Source: Desulforamulus ruminis DSM 2154
Lineage (GTDB): Bacteria > Bacillota > Desulfotomaculia > Desulfotomaculales > Desulfotomaculaceae
Direction of reading: 5' to 3'
Assembly: GCF_000215085.1 (NCBI RefSeq)
Contig: NC_015589.1
Location: forward strand, 3,112,120-3,176,119
DNA: 64,000 bases
Position 1 is the stretch's first letter. Each line of letters starts with the position of its first letter. Positions 1 to 8,588 of the stretch are shown piece by piece. The notes beneath the pieces are model-generated. The model worked only from the letters and a program-made list of their open reading frames with translations. It ran no database searches and was not told the origin of the DNA. The translations under genes and the position numbers were made by a program.

Positions 1-284
1 CCCTTTTCACGACGGGGCTTGACCCCTTTGCCGGGTTTCACGGTATCCATGTGGGCGCACATTAGAAAAACCGGTCCCTTCCCCCCGTTCCCGGGCAGAT
101 TGGCAATCAGATTGCCGGTTCCCCGGCCCACCTCTACGGCGCCGGCGCCATCTTCAAACACCTCAAGGCCCAGTTGAGTCAGTTTTTCTTTCAGCAAATC
201 GGCCATTTGCCGTTCCGCTCCGGATTCGCTGTCCACCTGGACCAGTTCCATAAACTCGCCAATTAACCTTTCGGAATCAACCAA
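1..284 (-). CDS. M20-family peptidase (PepT-like), N-terminal part
   Basis: This is the first ~94 residues of a zinc metallopeptidase of the M20/peptidase-T-like family; the rest lies beyond the left edge. The translation contains LMCAHMDTV, the family's first metal-ligand motif (HxD). The best start is TTG at 284-282, preceded by a perfect GGAGGTGA at 292-299 with six bases between. Such enzymes are cytoplasmic di/tripeptidases. The gene follows the 2-oxoacid oxidoreductase operon on the same strand, separated by a hairpin, so it is probably transcribed on its own or by readthrough. Family call is good; substrate is unknown. Confidence 0.8.
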   Translation of the reverse strand, partial: MVDSERLIGEFMELVQVDSESGAERQMADLLKEKLTQLGLEVFEDGAGAVEVGRGTGNLIANLPGNGGKGPVFLMCAHMDTVKPGKGVKPRREK

Positions 285-344
285 AAAAGCTCACCTCCAG
301 AATGCAAATTAAAATCTTATGGATTGAAGTCCGTATAAATTTAT

Positions 345-376
345 GCCGGTGGCACATTGTAAATTATACCACCGGC
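345..376 (-). terminator. Hairpin after the oxidoreductase operon
   Basis: An 8-bp perfect stem (GCCGGTGG / CCACCGGC) with a 16-base loop lies 18 bases past the gamma-subunit stop. It is followed on the minus strand by an AT-rich but not pure T tract, so termination may be leaky into the peptidase gene. Confidence 0.5.
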
Positions 377-393
377 TGTTAAAAGATATTTTA

Positions 394-942
394 CTATAAA
401 TTGGCTGTTTTGGCTAGCTGAGCCCCTTTTTCCAGAGCCAGTTGGTTCACCGGAATCAGGCGGTGATGCCGGGAAGGAAGTACTTTTTTCAACGATTCCA
501 CCACCGCTTCGATGGATACAATCTTGGTCAGTTCAATGAGCACGCCCAGAATCACATTGTTGGCTACTTTGCCGTTGCCCAATTCTTCCGCAATGCGGTT
601 GGCCGGTATTTCCATCACCTTTACATCGGTGCGCTTTACCTTTTGCTCCACCAGGGAGGAATTGACCAGAATCAAGCCCCCCGGAACCACGGTATTTTCA
701 AATTTATCCAGGGAGGGGCGGTTCATGATAATCAGCGTGGTGGGTTCCGTCACCAAAGGGGAACTGATGGGTTCATCGGAAATGGTGATCCCGCAGTTGG
801 CGGTACCGCCTCTCATTTCCGGTCCGTAGGAAGGAATCCAGGCTACCTGCTTCCCTTCCAGCATCCCGGCATAAGCCAGTAATTGTCCGGTGGACAGGAC
901 CCCCTGACCGCCAAAACCCGCAATTAAAATCTCCTGCAGCAT
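394..942 (-). CDS. 2-oxoacid:ferredoxin oxidoreductase, gamma subunit
   Basis: This is the 182-aa gamma subunit of a four-gene 2-oxoacid:acceptor oxidoreductase. The N-terminal FGGQGVLSTGQ glycine-rich stretch (about residues 9-19) and the Y.PEMRGGT motif (about 39-47) are typical of the family. The enzyme oxidatively decarboxylates a 2-oxoacid to its acyl-CoA and reduces ferredoxin in the cytoplasm. ATG at 942 directly abuts the beta-subunit stop (TAG at 943-945). Last gene of the order delta (ferredoxin), alpha, beta, gamma. Sequence alone does not separate VOR (branched-chain) from KOR (2-oxoglutarate). Confidence 0.9.
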   Translation of the reverse strand: MLQEILIAGFGGQGVLSTGQLLAYAGMLEGKQVAWIPSYGPEMRGGTANCGITISDEPISSPLVTEPTTLIIMNRPSLDKFENTVVPGGLILVNSSLVEQKVKRTDVKVMEIPANRIAEELGNGKVANNVILGVLIELTKIVSIEAVVESLKKVLPSRHHRLIPVNQLALEKGAQLAKTANL

Positions 943-1692
943 CTATTTCACCTCCGCCGGTTCCTTGTACACCCCAAGGGGGTAGTACGGGATCATGTTT
1001 TCAGCCAGCCACTGGATGGATTCCTTTGGCGAGAGCCCCCAGTTGGTGGGGCAGGTGGAAAGGACTTCAATCAAAGTAAAGCCCAGTCCGGCCTGCTGAA
1101 TCTCAAAGGCCTTGCGGATGGCCTTTTTGGCCTGCAGAATGTGTTTGGGGTCATGGACCGAGACCCGGGCCACGTAGGCTGCACCGTCCAGGGTGGAAAG
1201 CATTTCACAAATGCGCACCGGCAGCCCGTTCCGTTCCTTCTCCCGGCCCTGGGGGGTGGTGGTGGTCTTTTGACCCGGCAGGGTGGTGGGAGCCATCTGC
1301 CCCCCGGTCATGCCGTACACGGCATTGTTGACAAAAATGGTGGAAATCTTTTCGCCCCGGGCTGCGGCGTGAACAATTTCCGCCGTACCAATGGAAGCCA
1401 GATCGCCGTCCCCCTGATAGGTAAATACCATCCGGTCCGGCAGACAGCGCTTGACCCCTGTGGCCACCGCCGGCGCACGTCCATGGGAGGCCTGGAACAT
1501 GTCCACATTAAAATAATCATAGGCAAACACCGAGCAGCCCACCGGGCAAACCCCCACGGTATGGTCCCCGATGGCCATTTCATCAATCACTTCCGCCACC
1601 AAGCGGTGGATGATGCCGTGGGTACAGCCGGGACAGTAGTGGAATTGCTTATCGGTCAGGGCCTGGGGCCTCTTGCAAACAACCTTGGCCAT
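943..1692 (-). CDS. 2-oxoacid:ferredoxin oxidoreductase, beta subunit (TPP-binding)
   Basis: The 249-aa beta subunit carries the thiamine diphosphate site: the HYCPGCTHG motif near residues 18-26 and GDGDLASIG (about 94-102) followed by NNAVYGMTGGQ, the TPP/Mg motif of this superfamily. The many cysteines (CPGC, CPVGC) fit a subunit that also holds an FeS cluster. It overlaps the alpha subunit by one base (1692), indicating translational coupling. It works with the alpha subunit to decarboxylate the 2-oxoacid and pass electrons to ferredoxin. Confidence 0.92.
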   Translation of the reverse strand: MAKVVCKRPQALTDKQFHYCPGCTHGIIHRLVAEVIDEMAIGDHTVGVCPVGCSVFAYDYFNVDMFQASHGRAPAVATGVKRCLPDRMVFTYQGDGDLASIGTAEIVHAAARGEKISTIFVNNAVYGMTGGQMAPTTLPGQKTTTTPQGREKERNGLPVRICEMLSTLDGAAYVARVSVHDPKHILQAKKAIRKAFEIQQAGLGFTLIEVLSTCPTNWGLSPKESIQWLAENMIPYYPLGVYKEPAEVK

Positions 1693-2759
1693 TACTGTGC
1701 ACCCCCTGCCATTAATTTTTTCACTTCCGCAAAAACATCCTTGGCCAAAGGCACCATACCGCCGCTGCGGCCATAGAAACCAACCGGTTTCCTGCCGTTT
1801 ACGGCCAGTTTTACATCTTCAACCATCTGCCCCATGCTCATTTCCACGCAAAGGAATTGTCCGGCCTGTTCAGCGGCCTTGGCATAAACTTCGGACGGGA
1901 AGGGCCACAGGGTAATGGGACGAATCAATCCGGCTTTAATGCCTTCAGCCCGGGCCTTATCCACCACGGATTTGGCAATGCGGGCCGCCGTACCAAAACC
2001 GGTCAGGACGATTTCGGCATCCTCCAGCCGGTATTCTTCCCAGCGGGTTTCCCGTTGGGTTATGGTTTCATATTTGGCAAACAATTTTTTATTTAAGTCC
2101 TCGCAGGCTTCCGGAACAATATACAAGGAATTAATGATATTGGGGGCGGTTCTTCCCTTTAAGCCTCCGGCTGCCCAAGGCTTGGCCGGAATTTCCGGTA
2201 ATGTGACCTCCTCGTCCAGTTCCACCGGTTCCATCATTTGGCCCAAAATACCGTCTCCCACTACCATGACCGGTGTCCGGTATTGATCGGCCAGTCCAAA
2301 GGACAATCCCATCAGGTCTATAATTTCCTGAACCGAAGCGGGAGCCAGAACAATTAGGCGGTAATCACCGTGACCGCCGCCTTTGACCGACTGAAAATAA
2401 TCCGATTGAGCCGGAGCAATGTTGCCCAGCCCGGGGCCGCCGCGCATGACATTCACAATCACACAGGGGAGTTCCGCCCCCACCAGATAAGATATTCCTT
2501 CCTGCATCAAGCTAATGCCCGGGCTGGAGGAGGAGGTCATGGTGCGGAAACCCGCTCCGGCAGCGCCATAAACCATATTAATAGAGGAAGTTTCACTTTC
2601 CGCCTGTAAAAAGACGCCTCCCACTTCCGGCATGCGTTTGGCCAGATAATGGGGCAGTTCACTTTGGGGGGTAATGGGATAACCAAAGAAGTGGCGGCAG
2701 CCGGCCCGTATGGCGCCTTCGCCAATGGCTTCGTTTCCCTTCATCAGCACCTTGCTCAA
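1692..2759 (-). CDS. 2-oxoacid:ferredoxin oxidoreductase, alpha subunit (VorB/KorA)
   Basis: The 355-aa alpha subunit has the N-terminal GNEAIGEGAIRAGCRHFFGYPITPQ region typical of VorB/KorA and a C-terminal domain II. The start is TTG at 2759; it overlaps the ferredoxin stop (TTGA) and is preceded by AAGGAGG ten bases upstream. Length matches the usual ~350 residues. Genes named VorB in Clostridia look like this, which favours a branched-chain 2-oxoacid substrate, but 2-oxoglutarate is not excluded. In a strict anaerobe it would link amino-acid degradation or biosynthesis to the ferredoxin pool. Confidence 0.9.
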   Translation of the reverse strand: MSKVLMKGNEAIGEGAIRAGCRHFFGYPITPQSELPHYLAKRMPEVGGVFLQAESETSSINMVYGAAGAGFRTMTSSSSPGISLMQEGISYLVGAELPCVIVNVMRGGPGLGNIAPAQSDYFQSVKGGGHGDYRLIVLAPASVQEIIDLMGLSFGLADQYRTPVMVVGDGILGQMMEPVELDEEVTLPEIPAKPWAAGGLKGRTAPNIINSLYIVPEACEDLNKKLFAKYETITQRETRWEEYRLEDAEIVLTGFGTAARIAKSVVDKARAEGIKAGLIRPITLWPFPSEVYAKAAEQAGQFLCVEMSMGQMVEDVKLAVNGRKPVGFYGRSGGMVPLAKDVFAEVKKLMAGGAQ

Positions 2760-2974
2760 GCCTGTTTCTCCTCCTTCTCCACCTCAATGATTACATCGGG
2801 ACACATCCGGGCACACATGGCGCAGCCTTTGCACCGGCCCATCTCCACCACGGTAGCCGGGTGAAAACCCATGGCATTGTAATGCTCTGCCAGGATAATA
2901 ATTTTTTCGGGACAAACCGTGATGCACAACTCGCAGCCCTTACACCGTTCCTCCCGGAATGTTACAGTGGCCAA
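2756..2974 (-). CDS. 2[4Fe-4S] ferredoxin subunit of the 2-oxoacid oxidoreductase
   Basis: This 72-aa protein has two complete CxxCxxCxxxCP clusters (CKGCELCITVCP and CKGCAMCARMCP), so it should bind two [4Fe-4S] clusters. It is the delta subunit, first gene of the oxidoreductase operon, and its stop overlaps the next start. It carries electrons from the catalytic subunits to free ferredoxin. Start ATG at 2974. Confidence 0.93.
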   Translation of the reverse strand: MATVTFREERCKGCELCITVCPEKIIILAEHYNAMGFHPATVVEMGRCKGCAMCARMCPDVIIEVEKEEKQA

Positions 2975-3036
2975 GATTTATTCCCCTCCTTCGTTGATTA
3001 GTCTGTAACTAACCGGACTGCCCTTGGCCGTCCGAG

Positions 3037-3732
3037 CTAATCTGCACTGAATGCTTCCTCCCAGGGGGTCTTCATGTAAAAATCCAGGGGCAGCACCGGC
3101 ACACCGGGCAGCAGGATCTCCATCTCAGGAGCCAGGTCCCGGCGGGAAGCTAAAAAGACCACCGGCAGACCCAGGCGATCCCCGATGGCGGCAACCCGGT
3201 GGTAACCCTCCAGCATGACCGACGTATCCGTCTGCCTGCCCAGGTTGGTATTACTGATCAACCCTGTAACTTTTAGACGGGAGTTTTTTTCAATTCCCTG
3301 CATCATTTTAACCACACCCTCAAAATCCCTGGTAAAGGGACGGCAGGTGTTTACCACAAACCATAAATCATAACGTTCCTCCGGCAGGTAGGGCTTAAAC
3401 ATCCCCAGCGCAATGGCACCCACTTCATCGCCGCCTACATCACAAACACAATATCCTTCCCGGGACTGCATGGCCCCGCGGATGGCCGGGGTAAGGGCCG
3501 GAACATCGGCGTTGACCAGATGCCCCGGCGGGCAAACCACTTTTAATCCCTGGCTGGCCAGATTATCTTTGGCCAGACGGGTACGGAAATAAGGATTAAT
3601 AATATCCAGATCCACCAGGGAAACCTTTTCTCCCCTTTGCTGCAGCATACGGGAGAAGTTAATGGAAATCTCGGTTTTGCCGCTGCCCAGATTGGCTGTA
3701 AAAATTGTTACTGGTTTTATGTTAACTTTCAT
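3037..3732 (-). CDS. P-loop ATP-binding protein, ParA/CobQ-like
   Basis: A 231-aa protein of unknown role. It has a Walker A-like NLGSGKTEIS near the N-terminus, a VDLDIINPYFRTR segment resembling the deviant Walker A' of ParA/MinD/CobQ ATPases, and CDVGGDE as a probable Walker B. I chose ATG at 3732 rather than the upstream ATG at 3744 because GGAGG lies inside the latter's first codons, five bases before 3732. It sits upstream of the oxidoreductase operon on the same strand (62-base gap), possibly co-transcribed. No membrane segments are visible. Confidence 0.75.
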   Translation of the reverse strand: MKVNIKPVTIFTANLGSGKTEISINFSRMLQQRGEKVSLVDLDIINPYFRTRLAKDNLASQGLKVVCPPGHLVNADVPALTPAIRGAMQSREGYCVCDVGGDEVGAIALGMFKPYLPEERYDLWFVVNTCRPFTRDFEGVVKMMQGIEKNSRLKVTGLISNTNLGRQTDTSVMLEGYHRVAAIGDRLGLPVVFLASRRDLAPEMEILLPGVPVLPLDFYMKTPWEEAFSAD

Positions 3733-3801
3733 CCTTGCCTCCATAAGCTTAACTTATAAAACATTCGTCTAAAAATTCAAAAAACCTCCCTCTGACAGGC
3801 T

Positions 3802-3834
3802 AAAAAAATTAACCAGCCGGGGAAGCCTTGGTTA
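3802..3834 (-). terminator. Terminator of the steA-glycosyltransferase operon
   Basis: Stem TAACCA/TGGTTA, extended by imperfect pairing, overlaps the stop codon of the family-4 glycosyltransferase. It is followed on the minus strand by a seven-T run, as expected for an intrinsic terminator. Confidence 0.7.
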
Positions 3835-4668
3835 GCTTCGGCCCAACTGGTCCAGATAATTTAACAGCCTGTTTCTTTCAATAATTTTGGTCAGACTAAA
3901 TTTTTCCGTAAACAAGTGGAATACAACTAAAAAGACCAAGTAGCCTATTTTAACCGGTCCCTCCAATATCAACACGGTCATAATGCCCAGGGTCGCCCCC
4001 AAGGCATTGGAACCGGTATCCCCCATCATGGCTCCGGCCCGGAGGTCCGTGGGCAAATAGGCCAGCAGGGCTCCGGCCGTAATCATGCCCCAGGCCAGAT
4101 TTCGGTCCGGCCAATGGGTAACCAGCAGCAGAACCAACGCCAGCAGGTAGCCTTTACCGGCCCTTCCGGGCCGCAGGTCCAGCAGATTGATGGCATTCAC
4201 CGAAAGACCGATGACCAGGGTATTCACTGCCAATTCCTGCCAGCTCCTGCTGATGGCGGCAGAGATGACCAGGGCCATGAGCCCTCCGGCCAACAGTTTC
4301 AACCCACCGGTGGTCACTTCTCCCCGGAACAGCTTTTTCAAATGTCCCTTTAACCCGCTGTCCGCCCGGGAACCAAATACATCATCCACCAAACCCAGCA
4401 GGGTCATGGCTCCCAAGGCCAGCAGGTAGATCAAACCATTTACGGCATATAGGCCGGGCTGCCAGAAAATCAACATGCCGCCGGGAAGAAGCGCCCCTAA
4501 GAAAAATAAAAGCCCCACTCCTACAGGAATGTGGTCTCCCCGAAAGTTAGGCCTTACAAAACCTGCCCCGGTGATGATGTTCATTACACCGTTCAGGGCC
4601 AACCTGGTCAACCCAAAGGCTACCACGGCGGGTACAACCAGGGGGATCCAGCTAAGTTTCTGGAACAT
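3832..4668 (-). CDS. MraY/WecA-like family-4 glycosyltransferase (polyprenyl-phosphate sugar phosphotransferase)
   Basis: A 278-aa integral membrane protein with about eight hydrophobic helices. Family-4 motifs are visible: LLGLVDDVFGSR (the aspartate-pair motif), NAINLLDLRPGRAGKGY, and MMGDTGSNALGATLG (the GDxGS motif). Family members transfer a sugar-phosphate from UDP-sugar to undecaprenyl phosphate at the inner membrane face. It is shorter than MraY (~320 aa). Last gene of the steA cluster, suggesting a lipid-linked envelope precursor used at division or sporulation. Substrate unknown. Confidence 0.82.
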   Translation of the reverse strand: MFQKLSWIPLVVPAVVAFGLTRLALNGVMNIITGAGFVRPNFRGDHIPVGVGLLFFLGALLPGGMLIFWQPGLYAVNGLIYLLALGAMTLLGLVDDVFGSRADSGLKGHLKKLFRGEVTTGGLKLLAGGLMALVISAAISRSWQELAVNTLVIGLSVNAINLLDLRPGRAGKGYLLALVLLLVTHWPDRNLAWGMITAGALLAYLPTDLRAGAMMGDTGSNALGATLGIMTVLILEGPVKIGYLVFLVVFHLFTEKFSLTKIIERNRLLNYLDQLGRS

Positions 4669-4742
4669 GAAAACACCTCGTGTTGATTAACCGTTATTCC
4701 TTCTTCATGAGCTTTAAATTAGTTATGTCAACTTGTTTCAAA

Positions 4743-5471
4743 TTAATTTACGCCTTTTCTGGAAAGGCCGTATTGAAAAAAGCATCCCGTCAGCACCCGG
4801 GCCACATGCACAAACTGTTTTCCCCGGTGCATAAAGCCCTTTAAATCCCTGCCGGTCTCCGCATGGGTCATCTGGGTGGGAACCTCTAAAACTCGGAACC
4901 CCGCCCGGGCAACCTTGATGGTCAGGGCCACTTCCACCCCGTAGCCGGAAGCAAAGGGCACAACTTTGGCCAGCACCGCCCGGTTCATGGCCCGCTGGCC
5001 GGAAAGGGGCGCTTGGCTCTCCAAGCCTGCAAAATAATGAATGCCACAACAAGCCAGGTTGCGAACCAAACCAAAGCCGCCCTTTTTCTTGGCCCTGGGA
5101 AACCGGGCGATGGTCATATCTGCAGTATTTTCCAAAACAGGCATAATTAAACCCCTGGCTTCGCTGGAACTCAAACCCAGGTCCCCGTCCAGGAGAACCA
5201 CTACCTCTCCGGCGGCTTCCCGGATGCCAATATTTAAAGCCCCGCCCTTGCCCACGTTGTGAGGCAGGGTGATAACCCGGGCTCCGGCCTCCCTGGCCAA
5301 ATCCGCCGTTCCGTCGGAGGAGGCGTCATCCACCACAATAATCTCGTCCACTTCTGCAATGGACCGTACTCCCCTCACCGTATCCCCGATACGTGCCGCT
5401 TCATTGTACGCCGGAATTACCGCCGACACCCTGATTGCCTTGGCCAGCGCCCCCACCTCCTGTCTGATCAA
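4743..5471 (-). CDS. Family-2 glycosyltransferase
   Basis: A GT-A glycosyltransferase (up to 242 aa) with SAVIPAYNEAARI at the N-terminus, EIIVVDDASSDGTA, and the DxD motif in VLLDGDLG. It resembles dolichol-phosphate-sugar synthase-like enzymes. No membrane helix is evident. The given start is a TTG at 5471, which overlaps the SteB-like gene by 71 bases; no downstream start (GTG codons near 5456 and 5429) has a well-spaced ribosome binding site, so the true start is unsettled. Its place between steB and a family-4 transferase suggests both act on one glycolipid or glycan. Confidence 0.82.
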   Translation of the reverse strand: MIRQEVGALAKAIRVSAVIPAYNEAARIGDTVRGVRSIAEVDEIIVVDDASSDGTADLAREAGARVITLPHNVGKGGALNIGIREAAGEVVVLLDGDLGLSSSEARGLIMPVLENTADMTIARFPRAKKKGGFGLVRNLACCGIHYFAGLESQAPLSGQRAMNRAVLAKVVPFASGYGVEVALTIKVARAGFRVLEVPTQMTHAETGRDLKGFMHRGKQFVHVARVLTGCFFQYGLSRKGVN

Positions 5472-6333
5472 GGGGCGGCATCAGCTCTTTGGCAGTGGAT
5501 TTTACCCCGTAATGTCCCGGTTTCCCGGCGATACACATGACCAGGGCCAACTGCCCCGGAACAGTCTCTACGTTATCAACGGTACTAACCCTCTTCTTCT
5601 GATAATCTTTCATATAAGAAAAGGATACGTCCGTTTCCTCAACGCCATAGATGGGCAGTTTTTGCTGTAAGAAATAATCCATCATGGGATAGTCAACCAG
5701 TTCTGTTTTAACCAGGGCCTGATCCTGGCTGCCGCCGATGAATATAATTCCGTCCACCGGCACACCATAATCTCCGGATAATTTCAACAGCTCCGCCTGA
5801 GCCAGTGTATTCAGCAATACCTGTTTCTCACCGGTTAAGATGCCCCGGGCGGTTTCAGTGGCAAGATGCTTTACCATATCGTTATCATTGGTATTTTCAA
5901 GTCCTAAATCACCGATTAACCGGTCCTTGCGCCCTGTCAGGTCAAAACCGTCCAAAATGGTGGTGACCGACTGAACCGTTGCCCCGGCCATGGATAGGGT
6001 ATTGACCAAATCATCCCGGAAGCCGTAACCATTGGCCTCCACAATGGCCAGTCTTTTACCGGCCAGCTTGCCGGCAACCAGGGGCGGCAGCACTTGTTTT
6101 TCAAACTGTTTCTGGATGTTATTATCAATTTCCAGGCTATTGGCCCGGGCCTGAACCGCTTCATTCTTTTGGCGCAAATCTTCCAGTTGGATTTCAAGCT
6201 TGTCCGCCATTTGTTTTTGGCGCTCTGCAATGGCCTCGTTGCCCAATACGGCGCTACCAACCACAATACCAATACCAAGGGCCAAAAATACGGCCACCAG
6301 GGAAGCAATATGGTAGCGGTAATCAACGATCAA
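5401..6333 (-). CDS. SteB/MctB-like protein ('copper transporter' family)
   Basis: A 310-aa single-pass membrane protein: MIVDYRYHIASLVAVFLALGIGIVVGS is the conserved start of the family annotated as copper transporter/MctB in actinobacteria, followed by a coiled coil (about residues 35-70, rich in Q, E and K) and an external domain. A steA-mctB pair is known in actinobacteria, and SteA/SteB act in septation of Corynebacterium. A copper role in this organism is unsupported. Start ATG at 6333, 12 bases after steA ends. Confidence 0.82.
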   Translation of the reverse strand: MIVDYRYHIASLVAVFLALGIGIVVGSAVLGNEAIAERQKQMADKLEIQLEDLRQKNEAVQARANSLEIDNNIQKQFEKQVLPPLVAGKLAGKRLAIVEANGYGFRDDLVNTLSMAGATVQSVTTILDGFDLTGRKDRLIGDLGLENTNDNDMVKHLATETARGILTGEKQVLLNTLAQAELLKLSGDYGVPVDGIIFIGGSQDQALVKTELVDYPMMDYFLQQKLPIYGVEETDVSFSYMKDYQKKRVSTVDNVETVPGQLALVMCIAGKPGHYGVKSTAKELMPPLDQTGGGGAGQGNQGVGGNSGVQ

Positions 6334-6345
6334 AGATATTCCCTC

Positions 6346-7467
6346 CTAAATTCCCAAGAAAAATCGAACATTTAAAATGAATAACTTAAACAGTTCCCGG
6401 GTGGGGGGGGCTGTGGCAATTACCACCACCAGCGGAACCAATCCGGCCAGCAATATTTGCCCCACATATTTCATTTTAACACGGTTTTTATAGAGTTGAC
6501 TTACTCCCTTGGCGTCCACCAGGACACCGCCTACCTTTAAACGAACCAGAAAAGTGCTGGCCATCCCTTTGCGGCCCTTTTCCAAAAAGTCCAGCATATT
6601 AGAGTGAGCGCCAACCGCCACGATCAGCTCGGTATCCTTTTCATAAGCCAGCATCATGGCAATGTCTTCACTGGTTCCCGGGGCGGGAAAAATTTTAGCT
6701 TGCAATCCCAAAGACTCGATTCTTTCCATTCCCGGCGCCCGGCCATCCGGATAGGCATGGACCACCAATTCAGCGCCGCTGCACAGGGCCTTATCGGTAA
6801 TACTATCCATATCTCCAATAATCATATGGGGTGTGTAGCCAAACTCCAAAAGAGCGTCGGCTCCTCCGTCAACCCCGATCAATACCGGATGCACCTCATC
6901 AATATAAGACTTAATGGCCATTAAGTCCTGTTTATAATTATGTCCACGTACAACAATTAACGTATGTTTGCCTTTAAATATGGTGGACACGTCAGGCATT
7001 TTTAGGCCGCCACAAACAAAATCAACCTCATTGCGGGCATAATCCAGTGTATTATGAATAAAACGCGACAAGACCCGGTCCATACGGCTCCGGGATTTTT
7101 CCATATGCTCTTTCACTTGTCGCAGATCCAGCCAGACCCCTGCACCAATTACCTGGCCCTTATGTAAAACAAGATTATCCCGTATCTCCAGTTCGTCTTC
7201 CTCAACCACTTTTTCCATGATGTCTTGTCCAACGGCATCAAGAACCGGAATGCCTGCTTCCAGAAGGGTAATGGGCCCAAGATTGGGATAATCATCGCTC
7301 AAGGAAGAAACGGCGTTCACAACCAGCTTCACCTTTGCTGCAATCAGTGAATCCGCAGCCACTTTATCTAAATCCGCATGACAGATCACAGCAATTTCAT
7401 GAGGATGAATCCTTTTCGCTAAATCCTTTGTTCTTTTATCAACCCTGGCGATAGCCTTCATATTCAT
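6346..7467 (-). CDS. steA: SteA-like cytokinetic protein with thiamine-pyrophosphokinase-like fold
   Basis: This 373-aa protein matches the SteA family (DUF115/TPK-like): HTLIVVRGHNYKQDL, GVDGGADALLEFGYTPHMIIGDMDSITD and the C-terminal hydrophobic helices (about the last 60 residues) anchoring it to the membrane. I start at ATG 7467, placed eight bases after AAGGTGGTGA; a GTG at 7482 lies inside that ribosome binding site. First gene of a four-gene operon with a strong promoter at 7495-7523. SteA acts at the division ring in Corynebacterium; function here is inferred from family and synteny. Confidence 0.85.
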   Translation of the reverse strand: MNMKAIARVDKRTKDLAKRIHPHEIAVICHADLDKVAADSLIAAKVKLVVNAVSSLSDDYPNLGPITLLEAGIPVLDAVGQDIMEKVVEEDELEIRDNLVLHKGQVIGAGVWLDLRQVKEHMEKSRSRMDRVLSRFIHNTLDYARNEVDFVCGGLKMPDVSTIFKGKHTLIVVRGHNYKQDLMAIKSYIDEVHPVLIGVDGGADALLEFGYTPHMIIGDMDSITDKALCSGAELVVHAYPDGRAPGMERIESLGLQAKIFPAPGTSEDIAMMLAYEKDTELIVAVGAHSNMLDFLEKGRKGMASTFLVRLKVGGVLVDAKGVSQLYKNRVKMKYVGQILLAGLVPLVVVIATAPPTRELFKLFILNVRFFLGI

Positions 7468-7494
7468 GCCCTGTATCACCACCTTACCAACTTC

Positions 7495-7523
7495 ATTCTA
7501 ATGTTATAAATACGTTAAGTCAA
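7495..7523 (-). promoter_or_regulatory. Sigma-A promoter of the steA operon
   Basis: TTGACT (7518-7523) and TAGAAT (7495-7500) are separated by exactly 17 bases on the minus strand, close to the vegetative consensus. Transcription should start near 7488, about 20 bases before the steA ATG. Confidence 0.75.
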
Positions 7524-7872
7524 GTATACCCACCGATATTCAATGTTATTATTTTTCATTTTAGGTAAATTTTTCTAAATAATTTAAAGTTAAATGGATT
7601 TGATTCCCTTTTTTATTTCCAAACACTCTTTAGCTCAAAATACGCTGTCCTTTTCATTCTTTAGGGGCTAATAAAAAAATGGTATATATTGCCCTTAAGG
7701 ATTGGCTGTTTTCTTATAATTTCCTTCCTGATGGTGCTAATTAAAAAAATTATTATCATTAGCCAAATGAAAATTACCTTTTAGTTACTCAATAACCACA
7801 TAAATTACATTTAAATTTATTACTAATTAATTTATCATGTAGTTATAAACGTTATAGAGAAGGAGGATTTTT
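7524..7872. other. AT-rich intergenic stretch without recognisable gene
   Basis: This divergent spacer between steA and the small plus-strand gene is strongly AT-rich, with many TTTAA/ATTAA tracts. A TATAAT-like box is seen near 7714-7719 on the plus strand but lacks a convincing -35. No RNA motif or credible reading frame was found, apart from the ribosome binding site of the next gene at its right end. Confidence 0.5.
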
Positions 7873-8067
7873 ATGAACAAAGAAACCACCAATCAATTTA
7901 CGCTTCCTCCGGGTATGGTTAACCTGCTTTCTCATATTAAGAACAGCGATACTCATTATACTCCCCTGTTCTCCCGTTATTCTCCCAACACAAACCTGTC
8001 GGTGGTAAGAAGGGGAGGCAATATTTTCGGCAAACTTTTTCAAATCACCAGCCGGAGACCCAACTAA
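7873..8067 (+). CDS. Small hypothetical protein (64 aa)
   Basis: A 64-residue protein I do not recognise. Support for coding is an AAGGAGG ribosome binding site six bases before the ATG, a separate AT-rich upstream region, and an intrinsic terminator 22 bases after the stop. It is hydrophilic, contains no cysteine, signal peptide or membrane helix, and ends in a basic tail (ITSRRPN). One of only two plus-strand genes in the window. Possibly a small sporulation or DNA-binding protein, but that is a guess. Confidence 0.6.
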   Translation: MNKETTNQFTLPPGMVNLLSHIKNSDTHYTPLFSRYSPNTNLSVVRRGGNIFGKLFQITSRRPN

Positions 8068-8089
8068 AAACAGCATGATTTACAACTGA

Positions 8090-8111
8090 AGGCTGCCTTT
8101 AAAGGCAGCCT
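8090..8111. terminator. Bidirectional hairpin between convergent genes
   Basis: A perfect 11-bp palindrome (AGGCTGCCTTT / AAAGGCAGCCT) lies between the small plus-strand gene and the convergent membrane-protein operon ending at 8133. The following T content is modest. Confidence 0.6.
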
Positions 8112-8132
8112 CTAATGTTTCTTTATGGTTAA

Positions 8133-8588
8133 TTACCAGGCAACCGCACCATTTACCTGTAAATTCTTTATGAAGGCAAGGGCGATAATCAGCAGTACGG
8201 GTTCCAAAAAGTTAAAGAAGTAAAAAACGTAGAATAACCAATTTGTTGCTCCGTTCTGAGGCGGAACAATTACAAGGATATTTATGATTATGGCTGCTAA
8301 ACTAATCAGGAAAAATCCACCGACCCATTGAAACAAAGGACCGGGAAAAAGTCTATATTTTATAATCGAGGTCCGTAAGCCATAGTAATAAAGCCAAGCC
8401 ATTATTAACAACTCAAGAAGAAACATATAGGACAGAATCGAATTCGCAGTCAATAAATGGGGCTCCCGGGCAAACAGGACCATAGGAACAATGGTACCCA
8501 GCGTAAAGGCCAGTATCATAAAGAAAATAACGGCAGGCTTAAACACCGTAAGAAAGTTTACTTTATCCCTGGTAATTAAACACAGCAA
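8133..8588 (-). CDS. Hypothetical integral membrane protein
   Basis: A ~151-aa protein of unknown family with four predicted hydrophobic helices (about residues 17-37, 48-68, 87-107 and 118-142). Its reading frame overlaps the end of the preceding gene by 26 bases, suggesting translational coupling, and the start (TTG 8588) is uncertain because no clear ribosome binding site is visible. It is the last gene of three small membrane-protein genes. No catalytic motif seen. Confidence 0.6.
   Translation of the reverse strand: MLCLITRDKVNFLTVFKPAVIFFMILAFTLGTIVPMVLFAREPHLLTANSILSYMFLLELLIMAWLYYYGLRTSIIKYRLFPGPLFQWVGGFFLISLAAIIINILVIVPPQNGATNWLFYVFYFFNFLEPVLLIIALAFIKNLQVNGAVAW

Noticed and set aside
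4738-5052. 104-codon minus-strand frame overlapping the family-2 glycosyltransferase
   Set aside because: It is a shifted shadow of the glycosyltransferase with no RBS or domain.
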